Origin: Earliella scabrosa
Taxonomy: Eukaryota > Basidiomycota > Agaricomycetes > Polyporales > Polyporaceae
Assembly: GCA_022605405.1 (NCBI GenBank)
Contig: JABYQQ010000003.1
Span: forward strand, 806,001 to 870,000
Length of the DNA stretch: 64,000 nt
Direction: 5' to 3'
The stretch's first letter is position 1. Every line of letters starts with the position of its first letter. Of the stretch, positions 1 through 9,590 are shown one piece after another. The notes beneath the pieces are model-generated. The model worked only from the letters and a program-made list of their open reading frames with translations, ran no database searches and was not told the DNA's origin. The position numbers and the translations under genes were made by a program.

Positions 1-839
1 TGCCTCTTTTGCGGCAACGTCAGCCGCTTCGTTGCCCTGGATGCCCTCGTGCCCGGGTACCCAGCGCAGGGTAAGACGTGCTCCACGGTGCGCCTTCTGG
101 AAGGCTAGTACCGCACTGTGGAAGAGGTCGGTGAGATAGCGACCGGGCGCAGACGAACGCAGCGTGGAGGCCTGGATTGTCGCCGTGTTGTCAATTGCGA
201 TGGACGCTTTTCTGATCCGCTGCCGCTCTGTCCGGAGTAGCTCCATGGCGAGTATCGTTCCGACTATTTCCGCCTCGTAGACCGTGTGGCGTGTAGAGGG
301 TCCTAGGTGGTAATAGAGTGTTCGCGGTCTCCGGCGTCCAGGGGCATAGAGGACTGCCGCTGCTCCTACTTTACCATCGATGTCGGAGCCGTCCGAGTAG
401 ACACGGTAGGCCCCATACCGTGCCCACTGCGCATCATCCGCAATTGCGCGGTCCCTGTCCTTGAGAATACGGATACGGTGTGCTGGCTGCCAGGCGGGGT
501 GCAGCCGGGCGTGACGAATGCGCTCCGTGTGCTGGTAATCTAAGAACGGGGCATAGGCATCCATCAGTTCATGTAACGACGAGCGATGTTTGCGGACAAA
601 ACGCCGCCCTGCGCGCTTGACATGAGCCGCAAGTGGGTGCGTAACCGGGAGGGTGCAGAGGCGGACCGCGGCGCGATGGCAGAGTTTGTCGATCAGCAGG
701 TCAAACGGTAGGAGGTTCGCATGAGCTTGCATGGCGTCCGTGGATGTAGAGCGCATCGCACCGCACATGACCAGCAAAGCTTGACGCTGAATCATGGCGA
801 GACGACGGACGTGTCCGACCGACCCGTGGCGCCAGAACT
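1..839 (-). mobile_element. LINE retrotransposon fragment: RT C-terminal region and RNase H
   Basis: One uninterrupted minus-strand frame runs from an in-frame TAG at about 837-839 to the left edge, about 275 codons, and continues out of the window. The first part has the look of the segment after the reverse transcriptase of RNase H-bearing fungal LINEs (HVRRLAMIQRQALL, then a CHRAAVRL segment). The second part is an RNase H domain: VYSDGSDIDGKVGAAAV (about 350-405, first Asp), VYEAEIVG (about 265-290, Glu), IAIDNTATI (about 185-210, Asp) and GHEGIQGNEAADVAA (about 5-50, last Asp). All four DEDD acidic residues are present. No RT palm or APE endonuclease frame lies upstream, so the copy is 5'-truncated, as LINE insertions usually are. 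The frame is undamaged, which suggests a fairly young insertion. The clade (Tad1-like or other) cannot be settled here. Confidence 0.88.
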
Positions 840-1158
840 ACGAACCTCGTAGGGGATGTTGGCGGAACTGAGGCATATTGTGCTTTGCGAGGAGTTGTCT
901 GATGTTTCCAATGGTCAGACTGAGATAGGGGTTACCTGCACGGTCCGGTGCCCCTCCGCGCTTATTATGGCGGCGCCGCACGTAAAACGCGCTTGCCACG
1001 TGATCGCGACGCAGTTCGGTTCGAAAGGAGTTGCCTGATTTGCTCGGGTCGCTTTCGCTGCTTCTGAACCCTCTGCTCGTACTTCTGCGCACTCGTTTCT
1101 TTCGTCCTGCTCTCGCGTTGCTTGCTGCTCTCTATACCACCCGTCTGGATTATAGCCC
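840..1158 (+). promoter_or_regulatory. Upstream region of the LIM gene with one CACGTG box
   Basis: This 319 nt stretch separates the truncated LINE from the LIM start codon and holds no convincing gene. A CACGTG palindrome lies at 997-1002, followed by ATC, so the reverse strand reads GATCACGTGG, close to the Cbf1-type consensus RTCACGTG. Function is inferred only. Confidence 0.35.
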
Positions 1159-4100
1159 ATGGGATTCTGCAGGAGATGCGGAGACATCGTCGTCGGTCCC
1201 CGTTGTAAATGTGGCGGCACCTCTGTCGGTGAGTGCCTACTGCGAACAGCGCTCTCTACAAGCTCTCAACACGTGCGCAGCACCTGTTGTAAAGTGGACG
1301 CAGAATGACGGCCAGCAGCCTCAAGACTCCTGGTCCAAGACATACGTTACTCGCGATAAATCCCCTTCCAAAGCTGTCCAAAGGAACACCACTGGCCAGG
1401 ATTTCCACGCCAGCACCAGTACTACCTCCTCGTCTCCATCCGGATCACCAATCAAGCGCTTCCCCCGTCCCACGAATCAGAAACCTATTGCCATATCTCT
1501 TGACCAACGCGTATCCGAACACATCGCTACGTCCACATCTATCCCGCGTCCCCCCTCTCCGCTGAAACATTCGACAACAGCGTCGTACGACGAGAGTATA
1601 GCCTCCGATGCGAACCCAGAAGAAGGCATCTTGCCCAATTTGAACAGTGGATCTAGGCTGGCCAAAGTCTACGGGTCTGTTCTACAACCTACGGAAACCC
1701 TCTCAACATTCATCTGCGCCCTATGTTCGGCTCCCTTCCCCCCCGATGCTACTATATACCCTGATCCTACCTCCATTCGTCCCGGACTGCCCATCGAAGA
1801 TGTAGGCTCTGGATCACGGTTCCTCTGCCGCCCCTGCTTCACTGCCAACGGCGGTTCGAAGGGCGACTGCCCTGCGTGCAACAAGCCTGTGCTCATTCTG
1901 AAGAGCGAGGGAGGTTTCGTGGAAGCGAGCGGCAAGGTCTGGCACAAGAAGTGTTTCTGCTGCGAAGGCTGTTTCAAGAATATCGGCGACCGCCCTGTGG
2001 TGGACCTTCTTGGACGGCCAAGTTGCCCGGACTGCTTTGAGAGCTGTCTCAAGAGGCCTTCCGGGAACACACCCCGAAAGGCAAGAGATCCTGATGTCTT
2101 CGACGAGCGGAGCAACCTTGGTGGCACGAAGCGGACTAGCAAGAGTCGGGAGGGCAGTCCTGCGTTGGAGGAGCTTGAGATGAGGCTAGGGATCCGAAGT
2201 CGTGACAGCACGCCGGTGGCCGAGAATCGAGGAGGTGCACGTTTCATCAATCACAGTCCCTCCATAACCCCTACCTCTCCCCACGGTACGCAAAGTCCCA
2301 TGTCAAAACGTTACTCTACGACATTGGCCGGAGATTCGAGTCCATCTTCTGAGCGCCTAGCTGCCAGAGCGAGGGCCCATTCTGCAGCCAGTTCCGGTTC
2401 CCCTGCATTGCGCGATGCCTTGTCCAGGTATCAGAGCCCCGAGCTCCCGCAGTCAGGTGATGGTAGCCCTATCTCGCGCCGAACGTACACAAGGTTGCGA
2501 TCACCGGACCTGGACAGCAACGATGGATCGCCTATATCCTCCAGGCTGACTGGTTCTGGTAGCCCACGGTACGGAAGTCCGGTGGCAAGACAGCCAACCG
2601 CGGATGCAATTGAGGAGATGAAGCAACGTTTCCTCAGACAAGCATCCCCCGGACCTCCCTCTGCCCCCGGTCAATCCTCTTCTACCTCAGCCACGACAAC
2701 GCCCACGCGTCGGGAACGCAGGTCGAGGTCACGCCCACGTTCCAGTGGAGCTATGTCATCTTCCGCCTCGGTCTTCGACGATTCCTCGTCGATGGAGGCG
2801 TACTCAACATCAGAATCATCAACGCAACCACTTCGTCCAGTGCGACGTGATCACACGGGAGGCGCAGAGTATGTACGCAGGAATACCACCGGCACTAGTG
2901 ACTATGTGCGTCGTGACAACACAGGAACCACGGACTACGTCCGTCGCGATACTACCGGAACTTCAAGCTATGTGCGGCGGGACACAACTGGAAACACAAA
3001 CTATGTTCGGGGGGACATCACTGGCAATACAGACTATACCTTAAAAGCTGACCGCACAGGCGACGCGGAAGTGGAGTCTCTGCTAGGATCCTTCCCCAAG
3101 GTCCCTACAGGCGACCTCATCGATCTTAGTTCCGACACGTCCATGAGCAGCATCGCCTCGCAATCCACTGGCAACAGCGCATTGTCGCGCATCCCTCGAC
3201 CCATCCGCGACCTCGCATCTCTTGATAACGGTCGTGTAGGTCTTGGTATTAGCATGGGTCTGCGGAAGAACATGTCCAGTACCCCGCTTTCAGACTCAAC
3301 TGATTATGCCACGGCACCCTCCATCCCACCAACCCCTGACCTCGCAACCGACTTCTCCGATGTAGCTACGCAGTCAAGCGGGCCATCTACTCCTCCCTCG
3401 CTTAGCCCACCTTCTCGGCGAGAGCGTGCGGGGGCAGAGAAAGCCATCGCCTCGCAGCACACTGGAAATGGTATCGGCGCAGCGAAATTGGCAACAACAA
3501 CCCCTACGCCCAAGTCACGTACCCTTTTGCCGCACGATATCACCATCCCTGCGCCTCTGCCCCCGGATTCGCGATGTGCGAAGTGCAACCTACCCCTCTT
3601 CAGCCGGCGAGATGGCGGCAAGTTCGTAACCGTTCCAGAACAGCCGTCGGCTAGCGGGGTGCCGCCGAAGACGTACCATACGTCTTGTTTCCGGTGCACA
3701 GTCTGCAATGGGTTGTTCGAGGACAAGGATGGTGGCAGGGCTGTGTTTGTTCGCGGCCCCTCTGGCGTCTGTCATGTTGAAGTGAGGTTCCACCTTCGTA
3801 TCGTGTCTCGCAGACACATATACTCACCTACATGACATCGCAGTGTGCTCCACCCGAGAAGACTATCGTCCGCTCGTATCCGACTCAGATCCCCAGGAGC
3901 GCACCAGGGTCACATACAGCGGCGTATTCCTCACCGAAGACGATGACCGCGACGTACCATACGTCTTCGAGCCGATACGAAGCCCCGCCGAAGACCGCGC
4001 CGCCCACGCAGCAATCGTTCGTGTTCCCTGCTCCGCGCTTCGGCAGCTCGTCGGCGTGCCCAGGCTGCCACAAGTCTGTCTCCCCTATGGAGCGTGGTGT

Positions 4101-4716
4101 CGTGCCCGGACCGCAGGGCTCCCGCTGGCACGCGACCTGTCTCATTTGCGGTGGGAAGGACGCGAAGGGGCGCAGGAAGGAGGACGGCAAACCCGGATGC
4201 GGCAAGAAGCTCGACAGCGCGGCGAAGACGGACAGGGACGGCGGCGTGTGGTGCCGCGAATGCCTGGTGCGCGATCTTCGAAATACTCACGTATAGAACA
4301 GCGCTGCTCACACTGACAATGACATGGTACAGCTCATTCTGCCCTCGGCGCGGCGCGGCTCGCCCTCGCCCACGCGCAGCACTCCCCTCGTGCCCTCGTA
4401 CACAGGCAGCAAGAGCGCGATCGGTGGTGTCATGCCCCAGAACACGGGCACGACGACGCTCGCGCGTCAGTTCACGGGGATAGGCGGTTCGGACCCTGCG
4501 CTCATGCGGCAGCTCACTGGGGGCGGCCTCAGTCCCACGAGGCAGCTGACGTCGAGCCCGACGAAGATGTACGACGGACCGCGGCCTGGGGCGTCGAGGT
4601 ACCCGCGCCCGAAGTCGGCGATAGGGTATGCGGCCAGAACGAAGAGCGAGGGCGGGGAGGGGCGCGGGATGTTCTTGGTTAGGCAGCTGACGGGCGGGAA
4701 GAACAAGGAGGTCTAG
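1159..4716 (+). CDS. Multi-LIM-domain scaffold protein (paxillin-like)
   Basis: Four exons: 1159-1228, 1281-3781, 3844-4266 and 4333-4716, about 1,125 residues. The start is fixed by MGFCRRCGDIVVGPRCKCGG, a zinc-ribbon-like N terminus known from fungal LIM proteins; it splices in phase to APVVKW. LIM-type zinc modules follow: CALC and CRPC at about 1705-1840; CPAC, HKKCFCCEGC and CPDC at about 1870-2035; CAKC, HTSCFRCTVC and CHVEC at about 3575-3846, the last Cys being restored by splicing; and CPGC, HATCLICGG and CREC at about 4055-4265. Between modules two and three is a long Ser/Pro/Thr-rich disordered region with an 11-residue tandem repeat. The C terminus repeats RQ(L/F)TG. LIM domains bind proteins, so a cytoskeletal or polarity (Rho/Cdc42) scaffold role is the family-based guess. 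Confidence 0.85.
2846..3043 (+). repeat. Six in-frame copies of a 33-nt coding repeat
   Basis: Six head-to-tail units of 33 nt encode 11-residue repeats of the form R-D-x-T-G-x-x-x-Y-V-R. Examples are RDHTGGAEYVR, RNTTGTSDYVR and RDTTGTSSYVR; the last unit (GDITGNTDYTL) has decayed. Arg, Thr-Gly, Tyr and Val are kept while codons drift, which points to selection on the protein. It lies in the disordered linker between LIM modules. Confidence 0.9.
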
Positions 4717-5234
4717 TCCACACTCGGTGAGGCGGAGGAGTGATTTTGACGGGGAGGCGATCTCGAAGAGCATGGTTCTCATGGACTGTACAGACAACGT
4801 GCTAACTGGCGGACGGACTGCGGACTGGCTCTGTGTTGTCGACGTTCCGGGTCTCAGATTGTTGATGTTTTGACTGGCTGTGCTCGACGCTTTCTCTAGC
4901 TGCGTAGTTTGCGTTATCAATTCTCTCGGATTTTGGAGTGCGGAAGGTTCGATGAAGGCAGTGGCATTGGGCCTTGCACGAGGCGATTGAAGGCCGGATC
5001 GTATTAGGATTGAAGACGATTCGAATGAATGTAATACAGTACGTAGCGTACTAGGCGTGAAGTGCGACGGTCCGTGTACGGGTTGACTAAGTGAGGATGA
5101 AGGAACGAGAAACCCGAATGAACGAAAGAGATACAGGTTCTTATACGCACACTATGATTACAATGTCAAAAGCAAGAAAGTTCAAAGTTCGGTACCAGGA
5201 CTCGGTGTGCGCACGTGTTCCGAACCCTCATACC
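4717..5234. other. Convergent intergenic region (LIM 3' end / GH3 3' end)
   Basis: No gene is seen. The stretch holds the 3' ends of two convergent genes. The long open frame on the minus strand over 3931-4920 is a shadow of the GC-rich LIM exons. Confidence 0.6.
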
Positions 5235-8200
5235 TCAGTTGTTGATCGAGCCCTTGAGCTTCAAGTCCCTGCTGCTTGCGCCGACGGAGATGCCGGTCGT
5301 GCCGGCCGGGATCTGCCAGCTCTGGGAGACGACGTCCCAGACGGAGAAGTCGTACCGGGAAAGCTCGAAGGAGACCGTCTTGGACTCGCCCGGGCCGAGG
5401 TAGACGGCGTCGAAGCCCTTGAGGTTGAGCGGCGCCGACTGCGCCGAGGCGGGCGGGGTGGTGTACAGTTGAGGGACCTGGCGGACGTCAGACGAGGTGA
5501 GGCGGGCGGTGGTGACCTAGGAGCGAGGGGGTGGGACGTACCTCCGTTCCGGCCCTTGCACCGGTGTTCTTGAGCGTGAAGGACACGGTGACGACGGGCT
5601 CGTGCAGCCTGGTTGGGTTTGGTCAATTATATAGGTAGGAGTTCTTGAAAGTGCAGAATTGTGGACGCACCAGGGGTCGAGCGAGGAACCGGGGCCAGGG
5701 GCCTGGCGAGAGCCACCCGCGGTGGAGCCGCTCACCTTCAGGTTGGAGTACGAGAAGGTGGTGTACGACAAGCCATGGCCGAAGGGGAATCGAGGCTCAA
5801 TCCCTTTCTGTATAGCCAGCCGAAGACGTAATGAGTCCCTGCTGTTGAGCGCATACGACGAGAGAGGCACACGCACGGCATCAAAGTGGCGGTAGTCGAT
5901 GAAGAGGCCCTCCGTGTACGGGATTTGCACGGTGCCGGAGCCCTTGTAGATGACACGCGCAGAGTAGTCGGGCTCGCTCTTCGCGATCGTGTAGGGCAGC
6001 CGGCCGCTGCAGAGGTTCAGACCTCGGCCGAATGACGATCCGTGTCTGGGGCGTCTCACCTGGGGTTCACGTCACCATAAAGGATGTCCACGAGCGAGTT
6101 GCCTGCTTCCTGTCCTGGAAGGCCAGCCCAGACCTGTCCAAATGCGATCGGTACCACGGGCCAGCAGGGGAACCAAGAGCACTTACCACAGCAGTGACTA
6201 CATGCGGCGGGCTTGGGATCAGTGCATGTCCAGAGAAAGACACTGTCAGATGCGCACCATTCGGGTTCTCCACCCAAGCCTCCATGATGATCGGCCCGAC
6301 TGCGTTCACGACGACGATCGTGTTGTTGTTCACACTCGCAACCCTCTTGACCATGTTATCCTATATAAGAGCGTTAGCAGGTTCTGAGAGAGCCCTCCAG
6401 ATCGAGCGACATACGCCATTGTGCCACGCGAACAGGTCGTTCCTGTCACCCTGGTTGCCCTCGACGGTGTACTGCGCCTCCCTGGCAGAGCGTTGAGCTC
6501 CATGTCAGTCACATCTCACCAACAAGTGGGGGAAGCCGCATGCGAGGACGTACCCGCTATCCGCGGTGATGAAAACGAGCGCGACGTCCTTGTTCTTGGC
6601 CGCGTTCCCTGCCAGGTTCACGTCGTCGCTGAACGTCCACGAGGAGACTTTGGTGCCCTCTGATTCAGCACGCTTCGTAATCGCATCTTGGGGCTGGAAA
6701 CTCAACGTCAGGCTGCTGCATCCGGCATCGTCAGACTCATTCTTGACTCACCGACACTAGGTACGGGAAGGTAGCAGTCCTGCAGGTCGGGTCGGGTCAG
6801 AACGAGACGCCCACATGGTGTGCACGAGGTGGGCCTGGAACATACCCGCTGCCCCAGCCGACGGCGAGCACGCCGTCGTTGCAGCTATGGTCGAGGCACT
6901 GGTTCGGGCCAAAGATCCCAGAGCGCGCGCCCGTGCCGACGATGGCCATCGTCTTCGGCGCAGCGAGCGGCAGCACGCTGCCCTCGTTCTTGAGCAGGAC
7001 TGTGGACGCGGCGCCGATGGTACGAATCAAGCTGCAGTGGCGCCTCCGGATGAGTCGACACCAAGGAGGACGGGGAAATATCAACGCGCCTTGCGTGGTC
7101 ACCCTGGACGTTGACATGGCTTCCGAACAGAGGGAGCCAAGAGTTGAAGTTGACCTTGGGGTACCCTTCGTCCTGGCCGAGCATGTACCTGTGCGACGCA
7201 TGTGAACACATAGATACGCGGTGCTGTGTGAAAATGCACGTACCATGCAGCCAGGATACGGGTAGCCATGTCCTGGAGGCATCGTCAGACGAGATGTTTC
7301 CTAGAGCGTAGACGCTTGCAGCACTCACGTCGAGACGCTCCTGTGGGACTTCCTCTTTCTTCACTGCATTCACCAGGCTGCCGCCGAAGTAACTGTAAAC
7401 GGGCGGGTCAGGGGCACCGTCTCGCATCCGCAGGTGTCACAAGGCACGCACGAGCTGAACGAGGCGAACCACTTGTCGCCAGGCATCGTCATCTGGATTC
7501 GGAGCGGGGGGTAAGCACAGATCAGGTATGAGCCAGGCGTTCCACTCACGTCCAAGCCGCCATTTGCCGCAGGACTAGTCGTGTGGGTAGCATACCAATC
7601 TGCGACCAGTGATCAGAGGGCGATTGTGAGAATCGCGAGAAGATTAGTACCAGACATCACGTCTACACAAAATATGAGTCAATCTTCGAGGAATGATTCG
7701 GACTGGTGGACTCACAGCCCTGGAAACCCAACTCTCCCTTGAGGAGGCCGTTGATGGCACCGTCGTGCTCACAGGCGTACGTGCCGTTGACTAGACCGTA
7801 CCAGGTCAGGATGAGTGACTTTCGAGAATCAAAGAGCTTACTCAGGTCTGCAAAAAGTGAGAGACAGGGTGTCAGCGGTGCGATCGAGGGCTCCACATTT
7901 TACTCAGACTCACTGTAGCTGCACATCACGGATGCAACGTTTGCCTGCATACTGCGAAGGAACTGGTGAAGTTGTAAGTGCATACGCCGCAGTTTGCATG
8001 CCAGACCACTCACGGGATGCAAGTAGATCTCATGTTGCTGCAAAAGTACTCAGCATACATCCATAAGAGACCAACGATCTCGGCCATACCGTCCTGTAAA
8101 CGATATATGAGGCGCATATACTCAAGCCAAAAGTGACGAACGTACCTATCGTCGACAATGGACGAGCTGCTCTCGCGGAAATGCTCTTGCTCGCTGCCCA

Positions 8201-9590
8201 ACACACATGAAGAGCTGTTCGCGTTCACAATGAGCACGAGACTCACTTGTCCAAAAAGTGCTTCGCGCACGCCTGGACGCCCTGCGACTGGACGCCAATA
8301 ATAGACTCGTACGCGACCTCTCCAGTGAGGTACGGATCGCCGCCAGCGCTGAGAAAGCCGCATCGACCTTAGCAACAGTGGAGCGCAAGCAGCGGTCTAA
8401 CCCCTCACCCTTCCCAGTTTCTTCCCGCCGCGGGGGCGCGCATGAGGTTCCTGCACACATTACGTTCAGCTGGGGCTTCACCACATGGCCAGCTGCTCTG
8501 CATGCTCACATCATAGGCGTGAGGGCCACATGGATGCCCTTGCCACGGAACTCTGCGCCCATGGCTTCTCCTCGCGCTCGGATGAGCGTGCGGTTCCACC
8601 TGCGCGCTGTCAATGCATGGACCTGAACGACGTGAAGGCAGAGTACGTACGTAGCGGCCACATTGATCTCCCTATTTGTGCATGTTTCCCAGAGCATGTC
8701 AACAATGTGCGCTGACGTCCGATGGCATACCTGGAAACACTCACGCAGGAAACACGGAGACGTGGTCTGCATAACGCACGCCGACCGGGCTGTCTGCAGT
8801 CGCGAAGCAATGACAGGTCAGCGGCGTCCACCCAACGACGGGCGAGCACTCGGACTGAACTCGCCTTGCAAGCAGAAGCCAGGGAAGCCAGGAATCGCCT
8901 TGAGCGCGGCGGTGGTGCCGATGCACGGTCCGCCGAGCAGCCCGAGGCCTGCGGCGCAGTCCGGTTCAGCTCTCGAAATCAGCTGTCACGCGACCGGCAA
9001 AGAGAGAGGCGCACCGGTTCCGAGACTGGCCTTGTCCTCGTTCGTCAGGTTCGCGACAATCGGCCGCGCCTGCCCGCGCGTCGTGCACGGTGAGCATCCC
9101 GCGCGAAGAGCTGAGCATGAGAGCCGAACGCACGCACCTTTGCGTATGCTGCCTGCCAGAGGGGCGAGACGTTCGCGACTTTCTTACGCGCAGTGGCGGT
9201 GCCCGTGCTCGCAGGCGCGCTCAACGAGGCCGAGAGGGAGGCCTGCGCGGGGTCCGGGACGCAGACAGAAGCTGCGCGCAGCAACGCGGAGCGGTCAGCG
9301 AGACAGACGACAGTAGGCCGGGCGTGCGTCCGAGCAGCAGCACAACTCACTGTCATTTAGGGCCACGCAGGCGTATCCCGGCGAGCACGTCGTGAGGTTC
9401 GACCTGATCAGCGCCACACCGCGTCAGCACAAACCACCGCACTCTAAACGACAAGCTAGGTAGGTGGGGCGCACCCGCTGCCAGTGGTGCACGCGTCGGA
9501 GGACGAGGCGGGATCGGCGTGAACGGCGGAGCCGAGGGCGAGCGCGTACGCGAGGGCGACGATGGCGGGGGCGAGGGCGACGACAGCCAT
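5235..9590 (-). CDS. Secreted GH3 beta-glucosidase with about 32 introns
   Basis: Spliced by hand to roughly 830 residues. It starts at 9590 with a signal peptide ([20 protein letters not shown], then SAVHA) and ends KLKGSINN at 5235. Order of parts: Thr/Ser-rich linker; GH3 N-terminal barrel ([20 protein letters not shown], then a KHF motif near 8255); nucleophile motif YVMSDW, Asp codon split between 7651 and 7599; GH3 C-terminal sandwich ([14 protein letters not shown] near 6980; [20 protein letters not shown] near 6100; [18 protein letters not shown] near 5760); fibronectin-III-like end ([17 protein letters not shown]). The enzyme family removes non-reducing-end glucose from cellobiose and beta-glucans. 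Introns are mostly 51-60 nt; two are GC-AG and four exons are 4-12 nt. A weak TATA-like TCATAAAG is at 9653-9660. GH131 lies just upstream on the same strand. Family call is near certain; a few splice sites are not. Confidence 0.92.
6187..6197 (-). other. 11-nt micro-exon (TCACTGCTGTG) of the GH3 gene
   Basis: Intron 6257-6198 (gtgcgc...catgtag, 60 nt) precedes it and intron 6186-6134 (gtaagt...tggacag, 53 nt) follows. Splicing gives [16 protein letters not shown], as expected for GH3. The 60-nt intron is stop-free and a multiple of three, so a 20-residue retained form cannot be excluded by sequence alone. Confidence 0.75.
7651..7662 (-). other. 12-nt micro-exon carrying the GH3 nucleophile motif
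   Basis: ACGTGATGTCTG lies between introns 7715-7663 (53 nt) and 7650-7600 (51 nt). Joined to its neighbours it gives FQGYVMSDWYATH. The Asp codon GAT, the GH3 nucleophile, is split G|AT across the second intron. Reading through that intron meets a stop codon, so splicing is required. Confidence 0.82.
7842..7847 (-). other. 6-nt micro-exon (ACCTGA) of the GH3 gene
   Basis: It is flanked by an intron ending ttttgcag at 7848 and by intron 7841-7791 (gtaagc...ggtctag, 51 nt). Splicing gives [16 protein letters not shown], matching the GH3 family. The 51-nt intron is a stop-free multiple of three, so retaining it would add 17 residues; the family pattern favours splicing. Confidence 0.7.
8090..8093 (-). 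other. 4-nt micro-exon (GACG) of the GH3 gene
   Basis: The exon ending at 8146 leaves AG in phase 2. Intron 8145-8094 (gtacgt...tttacag, 52 nt) is followed by GACG, then intron 8089-8038 (gtatgg...ttttgcag, 52 nt), then CAACATGAG. Joined, the peptide reads [13 protein letters not shown], the expected GH3 sequence. Skipping the four bases shifts the frame, and neither intron is a multiple of three. Confidence 0.8.

Noticed and set aside
1031..1158. Upstream extension of the LIM reading frame to a TTG at 1031
   Set aside because: The conserved zinc-ribbon start MGFCRRCGD lies in another frame at 1159 and splices in phase at 1228/1281; the upstream part is intron or leader sequence read in the wrong frame.
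3931..4920. 329-codon minus-strand open frame opposite the LIM 3' exons
   Set aside because: Arg/Pro-rich shadow of GC-rich coding sequence, no motif, no splice logic.
7791..7841. Reading the 51 nt after the 6-nt exon as coding sequence
   Set aside because: It would insert 17 residues into the conserved CSYN-NGTYAC segment; donor and acceptor are good, so splicing is preferred though not proven.
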